A model generated the notes under the pieces. The model ran no database searches and was not told the DNA's origin. It saw nothing but the letters and a program-made list of their open reading frames with translations. A DNA stretch of 57,760 nt, from assembly GCA_018065895.1 (NCBI GenBank), contig JAGHSK010000030.1:1-57760 (forward strand). The letters are read 5' to 3'. This DNA comes from Candidatus Cacconaster equi. GTDB lineage: Bacteria > Bacteroidota > Bacteroidia > Bacteroidales > UBA932. Positions 42,228 to 50,071 of this stretch are shown one piece after another. The position numbers and the translations under genes are program-made. Numbering within the stretch: position 1 is the first letter of the stretch; the number at the start of each line of letters is the position of its first letter.

Positions 42228-43874
42228 ATGAAAATGGAAAGAAATCTTATCTTTACGGCCGGCATTATGCTGGCCTCTTTCTTTGCCTGCCTTGCGGGCC
42301 GGACCGATGATTTGCACTACTTTGCGGAAGGGTATGTCACCTACGACGACGGAATCGCCGCGGAAGGTGTGGCCGTGAGCGACGGGTTCAGGGTGGCCGT
42401 GACTGACGGGGAGGGGAAATACAGGCTTGCTACCTCTCCCGATACAAGGTATATCTATTTCTCATATCCGGAAGACGCCCGCATTACCTTCAATGAAAAC
42501 GGACTTCCCGATTTTTTCATCAGGTACGTCCCATCCGTGACGAGGTATGATTTTATGATGGAAAGAGGGGAGTATGAGGAAGAATTCTCCCTCTTCGCTC
42601 TTGCGGACCCTCAGGCTCACAGTCGGGTGGTGAAGGGCCAGAACACCCTGCAGGTGGATCGGTTCCACAACGAATCGGTGCAGGCCGTCAATGCTCATAT
42701 AGCAACGAAGAAAATTCCCTGCTATGCCGTCACCTTGGGCGACATTGTCTATTCTGAGGGGACCAGGAATACCGTCGGCGACATGCCTCTTATGAGAAAG
42801 TATATGAGTGAGATGGATATGCCGGTTTTCCAGACCATGGGCAATCACGATTTTACCTATTTCCACTCATCCTGCCCGATTTCCGCAGATCCCCTCAGCA
42901 GCACCGCCAACCTGCATGCCCAGCGCGCCTTCGAAGATGCATTCGGCCCTGTCAATTACTCCTTCAACCGTGGAGACGTACATATCGTCTGCATGCGCGA
43001 CATAGTGTACGATAGCAATGTGAATGCCGGGAAATATCACGGAGGCTTCTCTCCGGCACAGATAATGTGGCTCAAAAGTGATCTGGATGCTGTTCCCAAG
43101 GACAAGACGGTGATATTGTGCCTTCATATCCCGCTTGTGGGCACCTTCTCCCGTGAAGGATCCAACACTGATGTCGTGGTGGCGCTTCTTCGCCAGTTCA
43201 AGGATGCGCACATATTCTCCGGCCATACCCACTATATGAGGAATCTGACCAGTGAGGAGACTCCTATGGGCGTTTACGAGCATATTCACGCAGCTGTCAG
43301 CGGCGCATGGTGGTGGTCGGACTACAACGGGGACGGCAGCCCCAATGGCTTCGGTGTATATGATTTCCGCGGAAGTTCCATGGTGAACGGCTATTTCGTG
43401 GGCGTGAATGGCGGAAACGATTACCGTTCAAATCAGATGAGGCTGTACCGTGGCGACGAGGTGACGGGAGGGGAATATGAATATTTCCAATGGAATGAAG
43501 GGGCGGACGTGCTTTTGGCCAATGTCTTCAATTCTGATTCGAACTGGAAGCTGGAGGTCTATGAGGATGGGGTTCTTTCAGGAGAAATGACCCGTATGCC
43601 CGCTTCAAATGCCCGTCCTGAATACGTTGAGGGAGTTGTCACGACGGTTCCTTCGGGAAGTACTAAGGACTGGTGGGTGATCGGCTACCACGTGGGAGTG
43701 GTTGGACGCGGTCATGGCTCCGGAGGACGCAACAACTATCTGAATTCCGGTTTCCATATGTATTCCTACAGGTTGAAAAGCCCTGCCTCCTCCGTCAGGG
43801 TGGTTGCAACGGACACCTTCGGCAACACTTATGAGTGTTCCGAAATCACTCCGGGCAGGGAATACGGAAGATAA
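42228..43874 (+). CDS. Exported calcineurin-like phosphoesterase with N- and C-terminal accessory domains
   Basis: A 548-residue exported protein: signal peptide (about 1-23), an N-terminal beta domain (about 28-105, with GYVTYDDGIAAEGVAVSDG, the MetallophosN type), the catalytic domain (about 115-360, with LADPQAH, LGDIVY, GNHDFT, LHIPL and SGHTHYMRN), and a C-terminal domain (about 370-548, MetallophosC type). The first ATG at 42228 is used; a reading from a GTG at 42213 adds five residues. The substrate is unknown. It lies 11 bases after fabG and converges with the nitroreductase lipoprotein seven bases later. Confidence 0.88.
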   Translation: MKMERNLIFTAGIMLASFFACLAGRTDDLHYFAEGYVTYDDGIAAEGVAVSDGFRVAVTDGEGKYRLATSPDTRYIYFSYPEDARITFNENGLPDFFIRYVPSVTRYDFMMERGEYEEEFSLFALADPQAHSRVVKGQNTLQVDRFHNESVQAVNAHIATKKIPCYAVTLGDIVYSEGTRNTVGDMPLMRKYMSEMDMPVFQTMGNHDFTYFHSSCPISADPLSSTANLHAQRAFEDAFGPVNYSFNRGDVHIVCMRDIVYDSNVNAGKYHGGFSPAQIMWLKSDLDAVPKDKTVILCLHIPLVGTFSREGSNTDVVVALLRQFKDAHIFSGHTHYMRNLTSEETPMGVYEHIHAAVSGAWWWSDYNGDGSPNGFGVYDFRGSSMVNGYFVGVNGGNDYRSNQMRLYRGDEVTGGEYEYFQWNEGADVLLANVFNSDSNWKLEVYEDGVLSGEMTRMPASNARPEYVEGVVTTVPSGSTKDWWVIGYHVGVVGRGHGSGGRNNYLNSGFHMYSYRLKSPASSVRVVATDTFGNTYECSEITPGREYGR

Positions 43875-43881
43875 CCCTGAT

Positions 43882-44487
43882 TTATCTGTATTCGATGACC
43901 TCTTCCAGGTCGCGGAACGTAGTGTGCTTTTCAGAAGGAACGGAATCCTCTGACGGATAACCGAACGGAAGAAGAAGTACGGGGTGGATATTTGCCGGAA
44001 GGCTGAACTCCTTGTGCAGTTCCACCGGGTCGAAATATCCGACAAGGCAGGTGCCGATGCCGAGGTTGGCGGCTTCCAGAGTCATATGTGTCAGGACGAT
44101 GGATACGTCGATATCACCGTAGTTGCCATATTCCCCTCTTTTGCATACGTTGCGGTCATCGTAGCAGGCGATGAAGCAGTGAGGCGCACCGTACATGCAA
44201 GGCGAGACTCTGCGCAGCTTCTCCATACCTTCGGCGGATTTGACAACGTAGATTTTCTGTGGCTGGGAGTTGACGGCTGTCGGTGCAAGATGCCCGGCTT
44301 CAATGATCTTGTCGATGAGCTTCTGCTCAACGGCAGTCGAATCAAAGCTTCTTACGGAATATCTCTCCGATGCCAGCTGAAGGAAATCCTTGCTTGCATT
44401 CTCCCGGTTCACATTCTGTGGCTTCTGGCTGCATCCTGCCATCATCAGCAGTGCGGCTGAAAAAAGTATCAATGCTGTTCGTTTCAT
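43882..44487 (-). CDS. Nitroreductase family protein with lipoprotein signal
   Basis: A 201-residue flavoprotein of the nitroreductase family. The signal MKRTALILFSAALLMMAGC ends in a lipobox with C19, so it should be a lipoprotein outside the cytoplasm, which is unusual for a flavin reductase. The FMN motifs are ERYSVRSFDS and PTAVNSQPQKIYVV; LTHMTLEAANLGIGTCLVGY is the dimer-interface segment; PFGYPSE is near the end. A reading from 44523 would put 12 residues before the signal. It is divergent from the enoate reductase at 44601. Confidence 0.85.
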   Translation of the reverse strand: MKRTALILFSAALLMMAGCSQKPQNVNRENASKDFLQLASERYSVRSFDSTAVEQKLIDKIIEAGHLAPTAVNSQPQKIYVVKSAEGMEKLRRVSPCMYGAPHCFIACYDDRNVCKRGEYGNYGDIDVSIVLTHMTLEAANLGIGTCLVGYFDPVELHKEFSLPANIHPVLLLPFGYPSEDSVPSEKHTTFRDLEEVIEYR

Positions 44488-44520
44488 GGTTGGCTGTATG
44501 ATAATGGGGTTTGTGTTTTG

Positions 44521-44528
44521 CAAATTTA
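44521..44528 (-). promoter_or_regulatory. Nitroreductase promoter -7 box
   Basis: Minus-strand TAAATTTG fits TAnnTTTG, 33 bases before the nitroreductase ATG. No clear -33 TTTG. Confidence 0.5.
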
Positions 44529-44551
44529 CTCAAATCGACAGAAATTTCTCT

Positions 44552-44579
44552 TTTGAATTGCGTTTTTTTTGTATCTTTA
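44552..44579 (+). promoter_or_regulatory. Possible promoter of enoate reductase/aconitase X operon
   Basis: TATCTTTA (44572-44579) differs from TAnnTTTG by the last base. A TTTG at 44552-44555 is 16 bases upstream, closer than normal. Weak match, 21 bases before the start codon. Confidence 0.35.
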
Positions 44580-44600
44580 TGGAAACTAATCTATTAAAAT

Positions 44601-46655
44601 ATGGACAAGAAATACGAAGCCCTGTTCACACCTTGGAAAATAGGCAATGTGGAGATAAAAAACCGCATTGTAATGACTTCTATGGGTGGTACATCCATTT
44701 TTGGATGGTTGGAACCCAATCATTTTGACAAGGAAGCGGCAAACTTCCTTCTGGAAAGAGCAAAGAACAACGTAGGTCTTATTTTGCCGGGGATCGCCCC
44801 TATAAAAGACATCATCCTCGGCAAATGGCTATATCAAGGGAAAGGAAAATTCAAGGAGCTCAAGGAATTCATGGAAGAGTTCCATAAGACCGGCGCCAAA
44901 CTTTTCATTCAGATGACAGCTGGCTTCGGAAGGAGTATGGCCATAAATGACATTATGGTGAAAGCTTGCAAGAACAAGGCGCTTGGCTTTGTCATGAAGC
45001 CCATACTTGATATGGATTACCTCACGGCTTCCGCTTCAGCTACTCCGAACAGATGGGAGGAAAGCTGTATGTCCCGTCCGTTGACTAAGAAGGAGATTGA
45101 CAAGATGGTTGAGGCCTTCGCCAAAACCGCCAAGCTTTGTATGGATGCAGGTGTGGACGGCGTTGAGATACATGCTGTGCACGAAGGCTATCTTCTGGAC
45201 CAATTCACGATGAAATATACCAATCTGCGTACGGACGAGTACGGCGGCAGTTTTGAGAACAGGTACAGATTCCCTGTCGAAATAGTGAAGGCAATCAAGA
45301 AGGTGTGCGGAAAGGATTTCCCGGTATCCCTGCGTTATTCGGTGGTTTCCAAGACCAAGGATTTCGGTAAAGGAGCAATGCCTGGCGAAGACTACGTGGA
45401 GGTGGGCCGCGATATGGAGGAGAGCGAGAGAGCTGCCAGATATCTGCAGGATGCGGGATATGATATGCTTAACTGCGACAACGGCACGTATGATGCCTGG
45501 TATTGGGCTCATCCGCCTATGTATATGCCTCAGAACTGTAATCTTGAGGATGTCAGCCATATAAAGAAATTTGTGGACATTCCTGTAGTGTGCGCCGGAC
45601 GAATGACTCCGGAGACAGCCGCCGAAGCCGTTGCTGCCGGCGGGATTGACGCAATGGGAGTCGCCCGCCAATTCCTCGCGGATCCACAGTGGGTGACAAA
45701 GCTCATGAATGACGACATTCCGTCAATACGCCCTTGTATCTGCTGTCACAATGCCTGCTTCAATATGGCTTCATATAAAGGTGTGGGCAACGATCAGAGC
45801 CTTTCCGACAATATGGGAATGGCACGTTGCGCCATCAACCCAACCACAATGCAGTCACGCAAATACAAAATTGTTCCTGCAAAAAAACAAAAGAAGGTGG
45901 CTGTCATCGGTGCCGGCATCGGTGGAATGGAGACGGCCAGAATACTTGCACTCAGAGGCCATAAACCTGTCATCTTTGAAAAATCAGACAGACTTGGCGG
46001 TGTGTTCAATTTCGCTGCGGCCCCATCGTTCAAGGAAAAAGACAGGGAACTGCTGAAATGGTATGCAAAGGAAATGGCTGATCTCAACATTGAGATTCAT
46101 TTCAATACGACGGTGCAGTCGATGGATGAACTTGCCGGATTCGACAATGTGGTAGTCGCTACCGGAGCAAAGGCCAACCGTCCTCCTATACCTGGTATTG
46201 AAAAGTCTATCGAGGCTTGTGAATACCTTGGCGGCGCCCCTACAGGGCAGAAAGTCATCATCGTCGGTGGAGGTCTATCCGGCTGTGAGATAGCTTATGA
46301 CCTCTATCTCCAGGGGAAAACCCCGGTCATTGTGGAGATGAAGAACGACCTTATCGCCGTCAAGGGAGTATGTCTGGCCAACAGCTCATATCTCAGGGAT
46401 TTCTTCGAACTCAACAAAGTGGAGGTGCATCTCGATACGAAACTCAAGGAATTCACGGACAAGGGAGTGTCAGTGGTTGACAAGGACGGGAAGGTATTCG
46501 AAATCGAAGGGGACACCGTAATCACCTCCATGGGATACAAACCTAAGCCTCTCTTCGACGGGAAGTGCAAGGTTCAGCTTGTCGGTGACTGCAATTCCGT
46601 TGGCAACTTGCGTACTGCCATCTGGCGTGCATGGGACGTTGCCATGAAAATATAA
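44601..46655 (+). CDS. Old-yellow-enzyme family iron-sulfur flavoprotein reductase (enoate reductase-like)
   Basis: A 684-residue enzyme of the 2-enoate reductase / 2,4-dienoyl-CoA reductase / BaiCD-BaiH type. The N-terminal TIM barrel (about 1-370) binds FMN; VEIHAVHEGYLLDQF and DEYGGSFENR are the active-site motifs. A 4Fe-4S cluster is expected at C379, C382, C386 and C410 (in CICCHNAC and MARCAINP). The C-terminal part has an FAD motif (GAGIGGMETAR, about 437-447) and an NAD(P)H motif (VGGGLSGCEIA). Such enzymes reduce activated C=C bonds in anaerobes. The bile-acid BaiCD family is only one possibility; the aconitase X genes starting 17 bases later suggest another substrate. Confidence 0.9.
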   Translation: MDKKYEALFTPWKIGNVEIKNRIVMTSMGGTSIFGWLEPNHFDKEAANFLLERAKNNVGLILPGIAPIKDIILGKWLYQGKGKFKELKEFMEEFHKTGAKLFIQMTAGFGRSMAINDIMVKACKNKALGFVMKPILDMDYLTASASATPNRWEESCMSRPLTKKEIDKMVEAFAKTAKLCMDAGVDGVEIHAVHEGYLLDQFTMKYTNLRTDEYGGSFENRYRFPVEIVKAIKKVCGKDFPVSLRYSVVSKTKDFGKGAMPGEDYVEVGRDMEESERAARYLQDAGYDMLNCDNGTYDAWYWAHPPMYMPQNCNLEDVSHIKKFVDIPVVCAGRMTPETAAEAVAAGGIDAMGVARQFLADPQWVTKLMNDDIPSIRPCICCHNACFNMASYKGVGNDQSLSDNMGMARCAINPTTMQSRKYKIVPAKKQKKVAVIGAGIGGMETARILALRGHKPVIFEKSDRLGGVFNFAAAPSFKEKDRELLKWYAKEMADLNIEIHFNTTVQSMDELAGFDNVVVATGAKANRPPIPGIEKSIEACEYLGGAPTGQKVIIVGGGLSGCEIAYDLYLQGKTPVIVEMKNDLIAVKGVCLANSSYLRDFFELNKVEVHLDTKLKEFTDKGVSVVDKDGKVFEIEGDTVITSMGYKPKPLFDGKCKVQLVGDCNSVGNLRTAIWRAWDVAMKI

Positions 46656-46672
46656 CGTTAAAAATTCTGATT

Positions 46673-47968
46673 ATGGCATATCAATATAAAATGAAGCTCA
46701 CGCCTGAACAGATAGATATTCTGGAAGGCAGACAAGGCGCCGTCAAGGCGAAGGTGATGGAGACTATTGTCAGATACGGCGATATGTTCGAAGCAACCGA
46801 ACTTGTTCCCGTAACCCACGGAGAAGGACATCTTGTTACATCCTTCGGCCTCTCACTTCTGAAGCCGGTTTACAGGATAATGGACGAATTGATCGATGCC
46901 GGGCTGAAGGTTGAGGCGGGTTTTACCGCCGATCCGCGTCCGCACGATATGAAGAACGTACATTACAATCCAATAGATAAACTTATCAATAAAAAGATAC
47001 TCTATGGCAAGCAGGATGCATACGAAGAACAACTCCGGAAACTAGGACTTAAAAACGATGATTCCTTCACCTGCACATGCTATTATCCTGAAATAGGCAA
47101 CGTTCCCGGAAAGGGTGATATACTCTCCTGGGCCGAGTCAAGTGCCGTGAATTATGCAAATTCAGTGCTTGGGGCCCGTTGCAACCGCAATTCCGGGATG
47201 ATTGAACTCTTCGGGTCCATTGTCGGGTTTGTTCCTAAGTTCGGTCTTCTGACTGACGAAGGGCGCAAGGCGAAGTGGAAAGTCACCGTAAATACAACCA
47301 AGAAACCGATTCCTCAAATCCTTGGATCGGCCATCGGCATCAAGGTGATGGAAGATGTTCCATATGTCGTGGGCCTTGACAAATGGATAGGAAATGAACT
47401 CACTGATCAGTGCAAGTCTTATCTCAAGGATTTCGGAGCTGCCACTGCATCCAACGGCGCGGTCGGACTATACCATATCGAGAATGTGACCCCTGAGGCA
47501 AAAGAACTTGGAGAGGCTCTTCTTGAAGCGGACTACAAGGAATACGTGATTGACGATGCCGAACTCGAGCGTGTTTACAAGTCATACCCTGTGATGTGGA
47601 AACAACCCCAGAAGGAGGGTACCATAGCATTCATAGGCTGTCCGCATTTGTCAAAAACCCAACTTGAAGAGTGGGCTGACAGGATAATATCCGGGCTCAA
47701 GTCTGCCGGAAAGACAAAGGTCGCGTGTCAGACTGTTCTTTGCACGCCGTCGCCTATAAGGAAAGAGTTTGAGAAAACCGCCAGATATGCCGAGCTCAGG
47801 AAGGCCGGTGTCGGTGTTACCTCAATCTGCCCGCTTATGTACACTTCAAATCCTCTTACGAAATCAAGAAGGATTATGACCTGTTCAAACAAACTTCGCA
47901 CATATTCACTGGCAAGGTATTACAAGGATGACGAACTTCTTGCCATCATAACCGGAAAGGAGGATTAG
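46673..47968 (+). CDS. Aconitase X large (catalytic) subunit
   Basis: A 431-residue member of the aconitase X family (DUF521). It has the family segments WAESSAVNYANSVLGARCNR (about 153-172), GCPHLS (C323) and ICPLMY (C386); with C136 in SFTCTCYYP these give the cysteines that usually bind an iron-sulfur cluster. Two positions are unusual: cysteine C170 where most relatives I recall have threonine (GARTNR), and C404 in TCSNK. Known aconitase X enzymes are cis-3-hydroxyproline dehydratase and the archaeal mevalonate 5-phosphate dehydratase. The start ATG at 46673 follows the reductase stop by 17 bases; a longer reading from 46631 lies inside that gene. The small subunit follows after three bases. 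Confidence 0.9.
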   Translation: MAYQYKMKLTPEQIDILEGRQGAVKAKVMETIVRYGDMFEATELVPVTHGEGHLVTSFGLSLLKPVYRIMDELIDAGLKVEAGFTADPRPHDMKNVHYNPIDKLINKKILYGKQDAYEEQLRKLGLKNDDSFTCTCYYPEIGNVPGKGDILSWAESSAVNYANSVLGARCNRNSGMIELFGSIVGFVPKFGLLTDEGRKAKWKVTVNTTKKPIPQILGSAIGIKVMEDVPYVVGLDKWIGNELTDQCKSYLKDFGAATASNGAVGLYHIENVTPEAKELGEALLEADYKEYVIDDAELERVYKSYPVMWKQPQKEGTIAFIGCPHLSKTQLEEWADRIISGLKSAGKTKVACQTVLCTPSPIRKEFEKTARYAELRKAGVGVTSICPLMYTSNPLTKSRRIMTCSNKLRTYSLARYYKDDELLAIITGKED

Positions 47969-47971
47969 ATT

Positions 47972-48412
47972 ATGAAAGAATTCAAAGGACGAGTACTCAA
48001 CGGCGGATATTTCAAGGGAGAAGCGGTGGTATCGCACCAGGGTGTGAACACTCTTGCAAGTTTTCAGAGTTCCGCTATCATGCATTCAAGCAAACTTGTA
48101 ATCGCGGATCAGAACAATCCGGACATATACAAGCATAACATCACCGGAAAGGCTCTCTGCCTTCCACAGACCATAGGCTCGACTACTGGCGGAATGGTCC
48201 TTCAGGTGATATGCTCGATGGGAATCAATCCTGCCTGCATGCTGTTCTCAGAGCATATCGACTCTCTGGCGGGTGCCGGAGTCATTCTCTCCGTAGTATG
48301 GGAGAACAGCAAGCTCATTGCAATAGACCAGCTTGGAGAGGAGTTCCTGGATACAGTCAAGACCGGAGACACCATCGAAGTGACAGAAGACGGAACAGTA
48401 AGGATTTTGTAA
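47972..48412 (+). CDS. Aconitase X small (swivel) subunit
   Basis: A 146-residue protein of the DUF126 type, the swivel domain of aconitase X. Motifs: GRVLNGGYFKGEAVVS at the start, NITGKALCLPQTIGSTTGGM with the probable catalytic serine (S70), and GDTIEVTEDGTVRIL at the end. In some organisms both domains are one protein; here they are separate genes three bases apart, as in archaea. It completes the dehydratase. The M28 peptidase gene follows 14 bases later. Confidence 0.9.
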   Translation: MKEFKGRVLNGGYFKGEAVVSHQGVNTLASFQSSAIMHSSKLVIADQNNPDIYKHNITGKALCLPQTIGSTTGGMVLQVICSMGINPACMLFSEHIDSLAGAGVILSVVWENSKLIAIDQLGEEFLDTVKTGDTIEVTEDGTVRIL

Positions 48413-48426
48413 TTCATTGTTATGCT

Positions 48427-49983
48427 ATGTCCAAGGCTTTCAGAATCATACTCCTCGCTCAAATGCTGATTCTTGCCTCGTTTCAGCTGCAGGCACAGAC
48501 GACGTCAGACACATTCTCTTCGGATTTCAGAAATTGGGTGAAGGTCATCGGTTCGGATGAATTCGGAGGCCGCAAACCGATGACGCCATATGAAACGAAG
48601 ACAATCGGATATCTCGCAGGGGAATTCCGGTCCCTCGGCCTGGAGCCTGCCTTCGAAGGAAGTTATTTCCAGACTGTAAAGGAGATCTCGACAGTCGTGT
48701 CGATGCCGGAAAAGGGAATACCTGTGAAGACTTCCGGCGGCCTTGTCAGGCTGTCTTCTCCTGATGACATTATGGTTTGGACTACAAGAGGTACGGACAA
48801 AGTCGTGTTCGACAAAGCGGAGTATGTTTTCTGCGGATTCGGTATTGATGCCCCGCAGTATGGATGGAATGATTTTGACGGCGTGGACGTGAAGGGAAAG
48901 ATTGTGATAGCTATGGTCAATGATCCAGGTTTCTATGACAGCACTCTTTTCCGTGGCAGGAATATGACCTATTTCGGGCGGTGGATATACAAGCTGGAAC
49001 AGGCGCAGAAACTCGGGGCTGCAGGCTGCCTGATACTCCATAATGAGGCTGCTGCAGGGTACGGGTGGCACGTATGTGTCAACGGACATCTGGAGAGCAA
49101 TCTCGCCCTTTACGATGAAGCTACCGGGAATCTTGATGAGCTGGGTCTCAGGGGATGGCTGAACGAAAATGCTTGCAGACGTCTTTTTGAAAAGGCGGGA
49201 GTTGACTACGATCAGGCCCTCGCTTCAGCGAAAAAGCCGGGATTCAAGGCTGTTCCGTTGAATGCAAGGAGCAGTTTTACGATGAAGGTCAGATATGAGG
49301 TGGGGGAAACCTGCAATGTGGGTGCGGTTCTTCCCGGCACGGATCTTAAGGACGAATGTTTGGTTTTCAGCGCACATTGGGATCATTTCGGATATGGCAA
49401 ACCCGATGAATCGGATGACTGTATCTATAACGGCGCGGCGGACAACGGCTCGGGGCTTGCAGCGATTCTGATGATTGCCAAGAAGCTGCAGGATCTTCCG
49501 GCTCCCCGGCGTTCTATCCTGTTCCTGGCGTCAACTTCCGAAGAAAGCGGATTGTTCGGATCTCAATATTATTGCGAACATCCGGTGTTTCCGATGGAAA
49601 AAACGGCAACCTGCATTAATTTCGACTGTATTGCTCCTGCTCCTCTGGCACACGATGTGGTTATCCTCGGTGGAGGGGAGAGCGATCTGGACCGTCATAT
49701 TCTGTCAGCGGCTGCCGCTCAAGGCAGATACGTCGTTTTTGACGATGACAACACTGACGGGTGGTTCTTCCGTTCAGATCACTGGAATTTTGTCAGGAAG
49801 GGCGTGCCGGCCGTAGTGATAAAGGCAGGAAAGAATCTTGTCAATCCTGACAAGCCGAACAAGTACCCGCAGTCATCGTGGTACCATAAGCCGAATGACG
49901 AATACAGGGATGACTGGGATATTGAAGGCGCAATTGCCAATGTCAACCTGATGTTCTCAGTAGGGTTGAATCTCGTCTATTGA
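48427..49983 (+). CDS. Exported M28 family metallopeptidase
   Basis: A 518-residue exported protein: signal peptide (about 1-24, ending LQAQ), a PA-like insert (about 120-220), and an M28 aminopeptidase domain with zinc ligands in SAHWDHFG, NGAADNGSG and STSEESGLFG, plus FRSDHWNF near the end. The start at 48427 is fixed by the signal peptide; a longer open frame upstream only reads through the aconitase X small-subunit gene in another frame. It may be cotranscribed with the aconitase X genes but has no evident metabolic link to them. Confidence 0.9.
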   Translation: MSKAFRIILLAQMLILASFQLQAQTTSDTFSSDFRNWVKVIGSDEFGGRKPMTPYETKTIGYLAGEFRSLGLEPAFEGSYFQTVKEISTVVSMPEKGIPVKTSGGLVRLSSPDDIMVWTTRGTDKVVFDKAEYVFCGFGIDAPQYGWNDFDGVDVKGKIVIAMVNDPGFYDSTLFRGRNMTYFGRWIYKLEQAQKLGAAGCLILHNEAAAGYGWHVCVNGHLESNLALYDEATGNLDELGLRGWLNENACRRLFEKAGVDYDQALASAKKPGFKAVPLNARSSFTMKVRYEVGETCNVGAVLPGTDLKDECLVFSAHWDHFGYGKPDESDDCIYNGAADNGSGLAAILMIAKKLQDLPAPRRSILFLASTSEESGLFGSQYYCEHPVFPMEKTATCINFDCIAPAPLAHDVVILGGGESDLDRHILSAAAAQGRYVVFDDDNTDGWFFRSDHWNFVRKGVPAVVIKAGKNLVNPDKPNKYPQSSWYHKPNDEYRDDWDIEGAIANVNLMFSVGLNLVY

Positions 49984-50010
49984 CCCCGCGTAAGGTCGTT
50001 GATTGAAAAA

Positions 50011-50042
50011 TTGTGATTTTTGGCTTGGATTTCGTATATTTG
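50011..50042 (+). promoter_or_regulatory. glnS promoter
   Basis: TATATTTG (50035-50042) fits TAnnTTTG, with TTG (50011-50013) 21 bases upstream. It is 29 bases before the glnS ATG, in the 88-base gap after the M28 gene. Confidence 0.58.
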
Positions 50043-50071
50043 TTGGTTAATAAGAGTAACCAGCAAAACAC

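Noticed and set aside
44601-46655. Naming the reductase BaiCD or BaiH (bile acid 7-dehydroxylation)
   Set aside because: The family resemblance is general; no other bai gene is present and the neighbours are aconitase X.
48211-48426. N-terminal extension of the M28 peptidase by 72 residues
   Set aside because: It reads through the aconitase X small-subunit gene in another frame; the signal peptide starts at 48427.
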